DNA of 64,000 nt from Geodermatophilaceae bacterium URHB0062 (GTDB lineage: Bacteria; Actinomycetota; Actinomycetes; Mycobacteriales; Geodermatophilaceae). The notes beneath the pieces are model-generated. The model did not search any database. It saw only the letters and a program-made list of their open reading frames with translations, and was not told where the DNA came from. Positions within the stretch are counted from its first letter, which is position 1. Every line of letters begins with the position of its first letter. This document shows, piece by piece, positions 1 through 8,300 of this stretch. Position numbers and translations under genes: made by a program. The stretch lies in assembly GCA_000620185.1 (NCBI GenBank), contig JHVO01000008.1:360598-424597 (forward strand), written 5' to 3'.

Positions 1-2244
1 GGCAGCGGCACCTACGACCTGCTGTTCGACCTGGTCTCCCGGCTCGACGGCCTGCCCCGGCACATCGCGCTGCACCCCTGCGGGGTGCTGCTCTCCGACG
101 CCACGCTGCTCGACCGCACCCCGGTGGAGAACAGCTACCTCGGCTATCCGATGAGCCAGTTCGACAAGGACGACGTCGAGGAGCTCGGCTTGCTCAAGCT
201 CGACCTGCTCGGCATCCGGATGCAGTCGGCGATCGCCCACGCGCTCGACGAGGTGGCCCGGGTCGACGGGGAGAAGGTCGACATCGATGCCATCCCGCGC
301 GACGACCCGACGACGTTCGAGCTGATCCGCTCGACCCGCACGCTCGGCATGTTCCAGATCGAGTCGCCCGGGCAGCGGGAGCTGGTCGGCAAGTTCGGGC
401 CGCAGACGTTCGAGGACATCATCATCGACATCTCGCTGTTCCGGCCCGGGCCGGTGAAGAGCGACATGGTCACCCCGTTCCTCATGGCCCGGAACGGCTG
501 GCGGGAGGCCGTCTACCCGCACCCCGACCTCGAGTTCGCCCTCGTGGAGACCGCCGGGGTGGTGGTGTTCCACGAGCAGGTGCTGCAGGTGGTGGCCCGG
601 ATGACCGGGTGCACCCTCGCCGAGGCCGACGAGGTGCGCCGGGCGCTGGGGGAGAAGGACGCCCATCCCGAGGTGCGGGCCTGGTTCGTGCCCCGCGCGC
701 TGGAGGCCGGCTATCCGGTGGAGGTGGCCGAGCAGGTCTGGACGGTGCTGGCCGCCTTCGGGTCGTTCGGCTTCTGCAAGGCCCATGCCGCGGCGTTCGC
801 CCTGCCCACCTACCAGTCGGCGTGGCTGAAGACCCACCATCCGGCGGCCTTCCTCGCCGGGGTGCTCACCCACGACCCGGGCATGTATCCCAAGCGGCTG
901 ATCCTGGACGACGCCCGCAACTTCGGCATCGCGATCCTCGGGTTGGACGTGAACGCCTCCGCCGACACCTACCGGGTCGAGCGTCTCCCCGCCGACGGCG
1001 CTGCGATCGATGCCGACGGCGCAGCCGTCGATCTCGACGGCGCCGGCATTGATGGCCGTGACGAAACGGTGCCGGGCGAGAGCGGGCGACGCCGGCCGGA
1101 GTGGATGCCGCCGACCATGGCCGATCCGTCCCGTCATGGCATCCGGCTGTCCCTCGCCGACGTGAAGGGCATCTCCGACGACGAGGTGGCCCGCATCGTG
1201 GCGGGCCAGCCCTACCGGTCGCTGAACGACTTCTGGGCGCGGGCGTCGGTGTCGCGGCCGGTGGTCGAGCGGCTCGTGCTCGCCGGGGGCTTCGACTCCC
1301 TCTACGGCTTCGGGGTGCGCGATCGCGAGGCCGGCCGGCCGACCCACCGCCGCAACCAGATGACCCGGCGCGACCTGCTGTTGCAGATCGGCGAGCTCGA
1401 CCGGTGGAGCCGCAGTGGCGCCCGGACCGGCTCCACCGGTCAGCTCAGCCTCGACCTGATGGGGCTGGAGCTGCCGGAGGAGGAGCCGGTGGTGGAGTCG
1501 GCGCTCGAGACCTGGGGACGGGAGAGGGACGCAGCGACCGGCCCGACCTGGGCGGAGGGGAGCGGCCTGCCGGAGTTCACCGACGCCGAACTGGTGCGTG
1601 CCGAGCTGGAGGTGCTCGGCCTGGACGCCAGCCGCCACGTCATCGACTTCTACCGGCCCTTCCTGGCCGCCCTCGGCGCGGTTCCGGCCGGGGAGCTGCT
1701 CGGCTGCCGGAGCGGATCGGAGGTGCTCGTCGCCGGGGTCAAGGTGGCCACCCAGACGCCGCCGATCCGGTCGGGCCGCCGGGTCGTGTTCGTGACCCTC
1801 GACGACGGTTCGGGCTGCACCGACTCCACCTTCTTCGAGGACGCGCAGGGGCCCTACGCCGCCACGGTCTTCCACTCCTGGCTGCTGGTGATCCGAGGGG
1901 TGCTGCGGCGAACCGGCCCGCGAGGGGTGTCGCTGCGGGCGACCGGCGCCTGGGAGCTGCCGGCGCTGCACGAGGCATGGGAGGCCGAGGGGCTCGAGGG
2001 CGTGCGTGAGCTGATGGCCGCGCCCGGGGAGTACACCGACCAGGCGATCGCCGGGGCGGCCGCATCGCACGGCCCGCGACCGGTCGTGGTGCGTCCGGTG
2101 CTCGTGCACCCGACCGGGTTCCGGATGTCGCCCTACGCCGACATCAAGCCGGCCGGCGAGGAGACCAAGCTGGCGGCCCGGCGAGCGGCGTCCGGCCCGC
2201 CGCGCAAGCTGTGGCACTCCAGCCCGGGCAGCTCCGGTCACTGA
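1..2244 (+). CDS. dnaE2: Error-prone DNA polymerase III alpha subunit DnaE2 (3' part, start outside window)
   Basis: The reading frame is open from the first base, so only the last 747 residues are present; the PHP domain and most of the palm lie upstream. The visible part shows the C-family polymerase stretch with KLDLLGIRMQ, FQIESPGQRELV, ISLFRPGPV and GFCKAHAAAFALPTYQ, then the (HhH)2 region (LADVKGIS) and a C-terminal OB fold. DnaE2 (ImuC) is the SOS-induced translesion polymerase that works with ImuA'/ImuB and the beta clamp in actinobacteria. The text matches DnaE2 better than the replicative DnaE1 also present at 54505. An Asp/Gly/Ala-rich low-complexity stretch (about 991-1060) interrupts the normally compact region before the HhH segment. 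Partners ImuA'/ImuB are not in the window. Confidence 0.93.
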   Translation, partial: GSGTYDLLFDLVSRLDGLPRHIALHPCGVLLSDATLLDRTPVENSYLGYPMSQFDKDDVEELGLLKLDLLGIRMQSAIAHALDEVARVDGEKVDIDAIPRDDPTTFELIRSTRTLGMFQIESPGQRELVGKFGPQTFEDIIIDISLFRPGPVKSDMVTPFLMARNGWREAVYPHPDLEFALVETAGVVVFHEQVLQVVARMTGCTLAEADEVRRALGEKDAHPEVRAWFVPRALEAGYPVEVAEQVWTVLAAFGSFGFCKAHAAAFALPTYQSAWLKTHHPAAFLAGVLTHDPGMYPKRLILDDARNFGIAILGLDVNASADTYRVERLPADGAAIDADGAAVDLDGAGIDGRDETVPGESGRRRPEWMPPTMADPSRHGIRLSLADVKGISDDEVARIVAGQPYRSLNDFWARASVSRPVVERLVLAGGFDSLYGFGVRDREAGRPTHRRNQMTRRDLLLQIGELDRWSRSGARTGSTGQLSLDLMGLELPEEEPVVESALETWGRERDAATGPTWAEGSGLPEFTDAELVRAELEVLGLDASRHVIDFYRPFLAALGAVPAGELLGCRSGSEVLVAGVKVATQTPPIRSGRRVVFVTLDDGSGCTDSTFFEDAQGPYAATVFHSWLLVIRGVLRRTGPRGVSLRATGAWELPALHEAWEAEGLEGVRELMAAPGEYTDQAIAGAAASHGPRPVVVRPVLVHPTGFRMSPYADIKPAGEETKLAARRAASGPPRKLWHSSPGSSGH

Positions 2245-2331
2245 GCGGCGCGTCGAACCCCCTACCGATGACTTGCTGCCCCCGGCACCGTCCTATCTGC
2301 CGAGCGCACCCGCCGAGCGAAGGAGACAGCG

Positions 2332-2820
2332 ATGCCCAAGCAGATCCCGTGCCTGTGGTTCGACGGCCGGGCCGAGGAGGCCGCGCAGCTGTACACCTCG
2401 GTCTTCCCGAACTCGTCGATCGGCGAGATCACCCGCTACGGGCCCGACATGCCGCCACCCATGGCGGAGGGCGACGTCCTCACCGTCAGCTTCACCCTCG
2501 ACGGCCAGGAGTACGTCGGCCTCAACGGCGGCCCGCAGTTCACGTTCACCGAGGCGATCTCCTTCCAGATCATGTGCACGGACCAGGAGGAGGTCGACCA
2601 CTACTGGGACCGCCTCACCGAGGGTGGCGGCGAGGAAGGCCCGTGCGGCTGGCTCAAGGACAAGTTCGGCGTCTCGTGGCAGGTCGTGCCCATCGAGATG
2701 ATGAGCCTGCTCAGCGACCCCGACCCCGGCCGCGCCCAGCGGGCCACGCAGGCGATGCTGCAGATGCACCGGATCGACATCGCCGAGATCAGACGCGCCG
2801 CCGACAGCGTCTCGGTCTGA
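2332..2820 (+). CDS. VOC-superfamily protein, PhnB-like (3-demethylubiquinone methyltransferase-like fold)
   Basis: A 162-residue protein starting at ATG, with AAGGAG six bases upstream. It begins IPCLWFDGRAEEAAQLYTSV and contains NGGPQFTFTEAISFQI and GWLKDKFGVSWQVVP, the hallmark strings of the PhnB/YjdN-like branch of the glyoxalase/bleomycin-resistance (vicinal oxygen chelate) superfamily. Family members are small soluble homodimers of two beta-alpha-beta-beta-beta modules. Despite the old database name they are not proven ubiquinone methyltransferases, and no substrate can be assigned here. It stands alone between dnaE2 (87 bases upstream) and the methyltransferase gene, which has its own promoter. 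The fold is secure and the function is not. Confidence 0.88.
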   Translation: MPKQIPCLWFDGRAEEAAQLYTSVFPNSSIGEITRYGPDMPPPMAEGDVLTVSFTLDGQEYVGLNGGPQFTFTEAISFQIMCTDQEEVDHYWDRLTEGGGEEGPCGWLKDKFGVSWQVVPIEMMSLLSDPDPGRAQRATQAMLQMHRIDIAEIRRAADSVSV

Positions 2821-2840
2821 GCGGGGACACCGCGCGGCAC

Positions 2841-2846
2841 TAGGCT
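2841..2846 (+). promoter_or_regulatory. -10 hexamer TAGGCT for a leaderless methyltransferase mRNA
   Basis: TAGGCT fits the actinobacterial TANNNT -10 consensus and ends 7 nt before the GTG at 2854. The transcript would therefore begin at or next to the start codon. No Shine-Dalgarno sequence lies in between. Confidence 0.6.
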
Positions 2847-2853
2847 CGGCCGG

Positions 2854-3576
2854 GTGCCGACCCCCGCCTCGACCGCCGCGGAGCAGCTGCCCGCCCGCAC
2901 CGCCGCCGTCTGGGCCGCCCTCGACCCGGTGATCGGCGCGGGCACCCCGCTGCGGGTGCTCGACGTCGGCGGCGGCAGCGGCATGTTCGCCGTCCCGCTG
3001 GCGCAGCTCGGTCACGACGTCACCGTCGTCGATCCCAGCGCCGACGCTCTGGCCACGCTCGGGCGCCGGGCCGGGACGGCGGGTGTCGGCGAGCGCGTCC
3101 GCGGCCTCCAGGGTGACGGTGACCTGCTGCACGAGGTCCTGCCCACGGCCGGCGGCGACGGCTACGACCTGGCCCTGTGCCACTTCGTGCTCGAGGTGGT
3201 CGACGACCCGGCCGTCACGCTGCGCGAGATCGCAGGGGCGCTGCGCCCGGGCGGCCAGGTCAGCGTCGCCACGGCCAACCGCGCCGGCGCCGTCCTCGCG
3301 CGGGCACTGAGCGGCCACCCGGTCGAGGCCCTCGGCCTCCTGGACGACCGGAAGGGAGACCGTCGCCGCTTCGACCCGGCCGGCCTGCTGACCCTGGTCG
3401 AGGGCGCCGGTCTCCGGCCGGGGCCGTGGCGGGGCGTCTCGGTCGTGGCCGACCTGCTCGACGCGGCCTCCGGGGCCGATCCCTCCGCGGTCCGCGCCCT
3501 GGAGCTCGCCCTCGCCGGGATCTCGCCCTACCGCGACGTCGCCACGGGCCTGCACGTCCTCGCCGCCCGGGCGTGA
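2854..3576 (+). CDS. Class I SAM-dependent methyltransferase
   Basis: A 240-residue protein. Motif I, VLDVGGGSG (residues 35-43), binds S-adenosylmethionine, and an acidic VVDPS follows at the end of beta 2. A later motif, YDLALCHFVLEVVDDP then LREIAGALRPGGQVSVA, is the usual post-I/motif III pattern of the Methyltransf_11/UbiE type. The GTG start is supported by the leaderless promoter just upstream. The substrate cannot be inferred. The stop overlaps the GTG of the next gene (GTGA), so the two are probably co-transcribed and translationally coupled. In other actinobacteria homologues lie near sepH-like genes, but none is visible here. Confidence 0.85.
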   Translation: MPTPASTAAEQLPARTAAVWAALDPVIGAGTPLRVLDVGGGSGMFAVPLAQLGHDVTVVDPSADALATLGRRAGTAGVGERVRGLQGDGDLLHEVLPTAGGDGYDLALCHFVLEVVDDPAVTLREIAGALRPGGQVSVATANRAGAVLARALSGHPVEALGLLDDRKGDRRRFDPAGLLTLVEGAGLRPGPWRGVSVVADLLDAASGADPSAVRALELALAGISPYRDVATGLHVLAARA

Positions 3577-4748
3577 CCCCGCTGCCGGCGGACCTGGCCG
3601 TTCCGCGCTACGGCCAGGCGACCCTCGCCGAGGTGCTCCCCGGCGTCGCCGCCGCGCTCGGGGCTCCACTGGACCGGGGGGACCTCCCGGCGGATCCCCT
3701 CGACCTCGCCTCGGCGCTCGGTGGCGCACGCCGGGTGGCGGTCCTGCTCGTCGATGGCCTCGGCGCCGATCTGGTGCGTGCGCACGCAGACCTCGTGCCC
3801 ACCCTCGCCGCGCTCACCAGCCCGGCCGGCGACCTCTCGGCCCCCTGCCCCAGCACGACGCCGGTCAGCCTGGCCACGCTCGGCACCGGTCTGCCGCCCG
3901 GTAGCCACGGCATCCTCGGCTTCGTCACCGCCGTGCCGGGTGAGGACCGGACGCTGAATCACATCCAGTGGGGCGACGATCCCGACCCCGACGTCTGGCA
4001 GCCGCGGCGCACCGCGTTCCAGCAGGTCGAGGCCGCCGGCATCCCGGCCACCGCCGTCGGCCCGTACGCCTATGCCCGCTCCGGGCTGACCCGCTCGGTC
4101 TACCGCGGCGCCGCGTATCCGGGATCGGTCGGGCACGGCGACCTCGTGGCCCAGGTCCTCGCCTGTCTCGCCGCGACGCCGCGGGCACTGGTGTACGGCT
4201 ACCTGCCCGAGCTCGACCTGACCGGCCACGTGCGCGGCGTCGACTCGGCGAGCTGGCGCGCCCAGTTGGTCCAGATCGACCGCCTCGTCGAGCAGCTCGT
4301 CGACGGGCTGCCCGGCGACGCCGCCCTGCTCGTCACCGCCGACCACGGGATGCTCGACGTTCCTCGGGAGACCCGCCTCGATCTCGACGACGACCAGCCC
4401 GACCTCGATGACGGTGTCCGCCTGTTCGCCGGAGATCCGCGGGCCCGCTACGTGCACGCACGTCCCGGCGCCGCCGCCGACGTCCTCGAGCGATGGCGCG
4501 GCGTCCTCGGCGAGCGCGCGTGGGTGGCGAGCCGGGACGAGGCGGTCGCCAGCGGCATCTTCGGAGGCGTGGACGACGCCCACGCCGCCCGCATCGGCGA
4601 CGTCGTCGCTCTCGCGCGGGGCACCTGGGCGTTCACGGCCACCGAACGTGAGCCCGGCCCCAGCCGACTCATTGCGATGCACGGGTCCTTGACCGCGACC
4701 GAGCTCGCGATCCCGCTGCTGCTCGCCCGCGGTCGCGCCCTTGGCTGA
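3573..4748 (+). CDS. Alkaline phosphatase superfamily protein (nucleotide pyrophosphatase/phosphodiesterase type)
   Basis: 391 residues from the GTG that overlaps the methyltransferase stop; the open frame extends further upstream but antisense-like and out of context. Metal-site residues of the family are visible: VLLVDGLGADLV (Asp61), the Thr nucleophile region PSTTPVSL (about 93-100), YLPELDLTGHVRG (Asp and His ligands) and LVTADHGM. Members are type I phosphodiesterase/nucleotide pyrophosphatases with two metal ions. There is no signal peptide, so the protein is probably cytoplasmic. Physiological substrate unknown. It ends convergently with the minus-strand pair at 4806-5942. Confidence 0.85.
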   Translation: MTPLPADLAVPRYGQATLAEVLPGVAAALGAPLDRGDLPADPLDLASALGGARRVAVLLVDGLGADLVRAHADLVPTLAALTSPAGDLSAPCPSTTPVSLATLGTGLPPGSHGILGFVTAVPGEDRTLNHIQWGDDPDPDVWQPRRTAFQQVEAAGIPATAVGPYAYARSGLTRSVYRGAAYPGSVGHGDLVAQVLACLAATPRALVYGYLPELDLTGHVRGVDSASWRAQLVQIDRLVEQLVDGLPGDAALLVTADHGMLDVPRETRLDLDDDQPDLDDGVRLFAGDPRARYVHARPGAAADVLERWRGVLGERAWVASRDEAVASGIFGGVDDAHAARIGDVVALARGTWAFTATEREPGPSRLIAMHGSLTATELAIPLLLARGRALG

Positions 4749-4805
4749 GTGCTCCGGCGACAGCGCAACGAGAGTGCGCACGCGATGCCGGACCGGGCCC
4801 CACGA

Positions 4806-5051
4806 TCACTCCGCCCGGTCGGTCGAGTCCCTGGCACCTCCCTCGGTTTCGGGATCTTCCACACTGTCCGCGCGCTGGTTCGCCTGGCAGGACGCGTGTC
4901 CAGCGGCGGTATCGGTGAACTCACGGGGGGACACCGGGCGCGGCGACGACCTGTCTTCCCCGGGACCGATCGGCCGTCGGAGCCGGACGATCTCCTGTCG
5001 GAGACGGCGCGCCCTCTCGCCCCCCGCAGCGGCTTCGTCGTCCTCGGACAT
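4806..5051 (-). CDS. Small charged protein of unknown function
   Basis: 81 residues, unrecognised. The start ATG has a strong GGAGG seven bases upstream, which is the main reason for calling it real. The N-terminal third (ERARRLRQEIVRLRRP) could form a short amphipathic helix or coiled coil; then comes SPREFTD and a polar, probably disordered tail. It follows the 5097-5942 gene by 45 bases on the same strand and probably shares its transcript. Codon use is less GC-extreme than in neighbours, as in its partner, which hints that the pair arrived together. No function is assigned. Confidence 0.5.
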   Translation of the reverse strand: MSEDDEAAAGGERARRLRQEIVRLRRPIGPGEDRSSPRPVSPREFTDTAAGHASCQANQRADSVEDPETEGGARDSTDRAE

Positions 5052-5096
5052 CGGGCCCCCTCCGGCGACCAGCTGCAGGCGAGAACGGCGCGCGTG

Positions 5097-5942
5097 TCAG
5101 ACGCCGTCCGTCGAGCGTGCCACCAGTTCCCTGATCTGGGTTCGCAGACCTTCCGCTCGAGCCGCTGAGGCTCCACGCAGACCGGCGCTTGCGGTCAACG
5201 AGGCTTGCAGCGGCTCGGCGTCCCGCGGAAGCCTCGACAGGCGCCGTGTCTGCGGCGTCAAAGCATCGATCATGGCCCGAAGGCTTCCGTTCTGGCGGCT
5301 CAGCCGACCGAGGTCGCGGAACTGTGGCTCGGAGCCCTCGAAGAAGGTTTCCTGGTACCAGTGGTCGTCCGACGGGTCGTGCCAGCTCAGGTATCCACCG
5401 CGTAGAACCTCGCGGGGCTCGGCGATCGCGCCCGTGAAGTCGTAGACGCCGTCCCGACGCCTCACGGGATCGAAATACCGCGGCGTGTAGAAGTCGGACA
5501 CGAGCACGCCGTTGACCTGATAGGCGAACTCGGCGTCTTCGGGTGGATCGCAGACCTCGACCAGGATTTCGACTCGACCCTGATCCGGCATCGGGGATGC
5601 GCTGCCCACGAGCCGGTTGCCGAACGGGTCGGCGAGCATCTCGAGGGTCTCGTGGCTTGCCGTCAACGACCAGCTGTCACCTACCTCGACCAGCGCGAAG
5701 GGCTGCCCGTTCTCGTCGAGGTGCACGCCCGCCGCATCTGCGACGTCGCGGACGAGGAGGACCGGCCAGTAACCAAGAGGGACGTCCTCGAGCTTCGCGA
5801 AGCCGTCGACGGTCCCGGGAATGTCCCAGATGGGGGCGAAGTCACGGGTGACCTGCTTCTGCAGTGCTGCCGCGACGCGCACGACCTCGCCCGCATCGAC
5901 GTCCACATCTTCCGGCACCAGTGCGACCTGACGGATGAGCAT
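5097..5942 (-). CDS. Unrecognised 281-residue protein with an HExxE motif
   Basis: The chosen ATG has AAAGGA seven bases upstream; an in-frame ATG 33 bases earlier lacks a ribosome site. The sequence contains ASHETLEMLADPFGN with H97-E98 and E101, an HExxE arrangement seen in some zinc-binding peptidase-like proteins, but no further metal ligand can be assigned with confidence. Other features are YVNGVLVSDFYTP-like core segments (YQVNGVLVSDFYTP, GVYDFTGAIAEPREVLRGGYLSW) and an Ala/Arg-rich C-terminal helix. There is no signal peptide or membrane segment. In 5341-5400 I count 24 A/T of 60, noticeably richer in A/T than adjacent genes. It forms a presumptive operon with the small gene at 4806. 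Enzyme activity is only a suggestion. Confidence 0.75.
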   Translation of the reverse strand: MLIRQVALVPEDVDVDAGEVVRVAAALQKQVTRDFAPIWDIPGTVDGFAKLEDVPLGYWPVLLVRDVADAAGVHLDENGQPFALVEVGDSWSLTASHETLEMLADPFGNRLVGSASPMPDQGRVEILVEVCDPPEDAEFAYQVNGVLVSDFYTPRYFDPVRRRDGVYDFTGAIAEPREVLRGGYLSWHDPSDDHWYQETFFEGSEPQFRDLGRLSRQNGSLRAMIDALTPQTRRLSRLPRDAEPLQASLTASAGLRGASAARAEGLRTQIRELVARSTDGV

Positions 5943-6038
5943 GTTGGCGTCCTTTCTGTGAAGCGGGTCCCACAACAGTGCGGAGGACGCGTCACAGTTC
6001 CGTCACCGGCGAGGTTCGGTGGTACGGAGGACGGACCG

Positions 6039-6069
6039 GCGGGTGGGCGGCCGTCGTCCGCCCACCCGC
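6039..6069 (-). terminator. Hairpin after the ferredoxin-like gene
   Basis: A perfect 12-bp inverted repeat (6039-6050 with 6058-6069, 7-nt loop) lies seven bases beyond the stop of the 6076-7017 gene. It would end the 8947-to-6076 minus-strand transcript. No long U tract follows, as is usual in high-GC actinobacteria. Confidence 0.7.
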
Positions 6070-6075
6070 GTGCAC

Positions 6076-7017
6076 CTAGGCCGGCGCTTCAGCGAGGTCG
6101 ACGTGCCAGGTGCGGGAGTGCGCCGGATGGGTGGCGCGGCAGGTCAGCAGGGCCGCCTCCTCCGAGGGGCGGCTCTCCACGGCGGCGGTCACCGTGCCGT
6201 CCGGGCCCGCCAGCGTGACGACCCACCGCTCGACTTCGGCTCCGGCCGGCGTGGTCGCCTCGATGGACAGCACGGGCAGGTCGTCGATGCCGAGGAGGCC
6301 GAGCGCCTCACGGGCGTAGTGCTGGGCGGCCTGCCCCGGGGTGGACACACCGGCCCGGCCGCGCAGCCACGGCAGCGCCACCTGGCCGCGCTCGTGCGCC
6401 CGTACCAGCTCGCCGCCGTCGCCGGGCACCTGGCCGTAGTAGAAGCCGTGCGGCAGGACGACGACATTGGCGGCGAAGCGGTCGCCGCCCAGATGACTGC
6501 ACTCCCACACGTCGGGAGCCGGGAGGGCCCGGGCGAGCGGTCGCCCGCGCAGCGCGCAGCACGCGTCGTGGCCGCCGTGCGTGCACACGAGATAGGTCGG
6601 CCGCGACATCGGCTCGCCCACGGATCCGTCCCACGGCGCGGACAGCAGATCGGCGTCCGACGTCCGCACCGACCACCACAGCCCCTCCCGGCCACGCCGG
6701 CTGTCCGCGTACGCCCATCGGTGGCCGGAGTCGGCCAGCCGGCCGTCCGGACGGCGCACCAGCAGCAGCCGCACGTTCTCGGCGCGGGCCCGCCGGGCCA
6801 GCGGCGCGGCCACGTCGCGGTCGAAGCGCGACTCGGTGAGAGCGTCGCGTCCCCACGGGCCCGGCTGCTCGATCAGCAGCCACCGCTGGACGGGGGAGGC
6901 GGTGGCGACGACCGAATCACCGCGGGCCAGCGCTCGCACCGAGCAGCGGTTCTCGTCCAGCCGGCCCACGGGACGGGCACGCGATCCGGTGCGGGCGGGC
7001 GGGGGAGCGGGGGTCAC
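6076..7017 (-). CDS. Sucrase/ferredoxin-like family protein (thioredoxin-like [2Fe-2S])
   Basis: 313 residues from a GTG overlapping the stop of the cupin gene (GTGA). The diagnostic segment is CTHGGHDACCALRGRPLA (C145, C153, C154) followed by WECSHLGGDRFAANVVVLP (C173) and GFYYGQV, the signature of the Suc_Fer-like family, whose fold resembles thioredoxin-like [2Fe-2S] ferredoxins. The four cysteines are the presumed cluster ligands. The name comes from a potato sucrose-related protein; the bacterial role is unknown, possibly electron transfer. It is the last gene of the run with the cupin oxygenase and two GGAD-repeat proteins, so a redox role for that oxygenase is possible but is inference. 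Confidence 0.88.
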   Translation of the reverse strand: MTPAPPPARTGSRARPVGRLDENRCSVRALARGDSVVATASPVQRWLLIEQPGPWGRDALTESRFDRDVAAPLARRARAENVRLLLVRRPDGRLADSGHRWAYADSRRGREGLWWSVRTSDADLLSAPWDGSVGEPMSRPTYLVCTHGGHDACCALRGRPLARALPAPDVWECSHLGGDRFAANVVVLPHGFYYGQVPGDGGELVRAHERGQVALPWLRGRAGVSTPGQAAQHYAREALGLLGIDDLPVLSIEATTPAGAEVERWVVTLAGPDGTVTAAVESRPSEEAALLTCRATHPAHSRTWHVDLAEAPA

Positions 7018-8300
7018 GCGTCGTCCGCGCCGAGGACCGTGGCGATCCCGTCGGTGACCAGCCGCCGGGCCAGCCCCAACCGGTCGTCGTCCGTCCCCGG
7101 CAGGTCGGCCACCTTGAGCTCGCCGGCCGACAGCAGCGCCGTCAGGGCCGGCCGCGTCTCCGCGGGGAAGGCATGGGTGCGCCGACCGCCGATCAGCCGC
7201 ACGGTCCCGTCGGGGGCCTCCCGCAGCGCGGACCGGAGGCGGCCGCGCAGCCGGAGCACCGTGTCGGAGGTGAGAGCGGCGGCCGCGGCCGACTGGGCCA
7301 GCGGCAGCACCGGCTCGGGACGGACCTGCGCCCAGGCGCCCGCGCGCAGCCGGTCGGCCACGTCGTCGGGATCGACGTGATCGAGCCAGTTCCGCAGACC
7401 GCCGAGCACCTCGGTGACGTGCTGCCGGACGGACCGTGGGTCGGCCAGGTCGACACCGAGGGGCAGCGAGCCGCGCAGCGCCGGGTCGTCGGCGGCGAGG
7501 GCGCGGACGAGGTCCAGTGCCGACTCCGCCGCGGCCCACCGGGTCACCGGGTGGACGCCGATCGTCAGGTGTGCGCTGATCTCACCCAGCGCCGTGGCCG
7601 AGTGCAGGAAGCCGCGGGGGAGGTAGAGGGCATCGCCTGGGCGCAGCACCGCGTCGATGACCGGCTCGCCCTCGGCCGCCGCGGCCACCTCGCCGGCGCG
7701 GTCGGTCCAGGGCTGGCTGCGGAGGGGGTCGGCGAGCACGGGGGCGTGGATGCGCCAGTGCTTCGTGCCGGCCACCTGCAGCACGAAGACGTCGTGCACG
7801 TCGTAGTGCGGGCTGAACCCACGCGAGGACGGCGGGGTGATGTAGGCGTTGACCTGCGTGGGGTGGCCCAGGTCGGCGGCCAGCTGGTCGGCGAACTCGA
7901 TCAGCGGCGGCCACAGCCGGTGCAGGCCCTGCAGGACGACGGTGCTTCCCTCCGCGAACAGCCGCAGCACCGCCTCCGAGGAGACCTGGTCGGCGATCTC
8001 GGCTCCGGCGCCGCCCGAGCCGGTGAACCGCTTGGGATCGACGACGACGCCGTCCTTGGCGATCCGCAGGAAGGGTGCGCGCAGGCCGCGACGCGACAGC
8101 AGCTCGTCCACCGCGGCGAGGTCGAGCAGGTCGGCGAAGGAGTTGCCGGAGGCCCCGCTTCCGAGGTCCTGCGCGCGGGTGAGCAGCGGCCGCCGGGACC
8201 AGTACTGCTCGGCGAAAACCTCCGGGTCGAGGTTGGTGCACCGCCGCAGGGCCGGGCGGAGGTGCTCCGCCCGGCCCCGGGAAGTGAGGTTCTCGGTCAG
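7014..8300 (-). CDS. Cupin_4/JmjC-like 2-oxoglutarate oxygenase (ribosomal-oxygenase type), start uncertain
   Basis: The first ATG or GTG in frame is the GTG at 8111, but family-conserved N-terminal sequence (LRPALRRCTNLDPEVFAEQYWS then RRPLL) is encoded upstream without interruption. I extend to the CTG at 8300, which overlaps the TGA of the repeat gene (CTGA), giving 428 residues. Iron ligands are H165-x-D167 (FSPHYDVHDVF) and H233 (LPRGFLHSA) in a jelly-roll core; the C-terminal half is helical. Cupin_4 proteins include the ribosomal-protein L16 arginine hydroxylase YcfD and other Fe(II)/2-oxoglutarate hydroxylases. Placement directly after two Asp-rich repeat proteins suggests those as substrates (inference). 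Alternatives are translational coupling from CTG, or a frameshift fusion with the upstream frame. Confidence 0.82.
   Translation of the reverse strand: MTENLTSRGRAEHLRPALRRCTNLDPEVFAEQYWSRRPLLTRAQDLGSGASGNSFADLLDLAAVDELLSRRGLRAPFLRIAKDGVVVDPKRFTGSGGAGAEIADQVSSEAVLRLFAEGSTVVLQGLHRLWPPLIEFADQLAADLGHPTQVNAYITPPSSRGFSPHYDVHDVFVLQVAGTKHWRIHAPVLADPLRSQPWTDRAGEVAAAAEGEPVIDAVLRPGDALYLPRGFLHSATALGEISAHLTIGVHPVTRWAAAESALDLVRALAADDPALRGSLPLGVDLADPRSVRQHVTEVLGGLRNWLDHVDPDDVADRLRAGAWAQVRPEPVLPLAQSAAAAALTSDTVLRLRGRLRSALREAPDGTVRLIGGRRTHAFPAETRPALTALLSAGELKVADLPGTDDDRLGLARRLVTDGIATVLGADDA

Noticed and set aside
4741..5445. Plus-strand frames opposite the 4806-5942 gene pair.
   Set aside because: No ribosome site and Arg/Ser-rich nonsense. 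The minus-strand frames have good Shine-Dalgarno sequences and plausible protein sequence.
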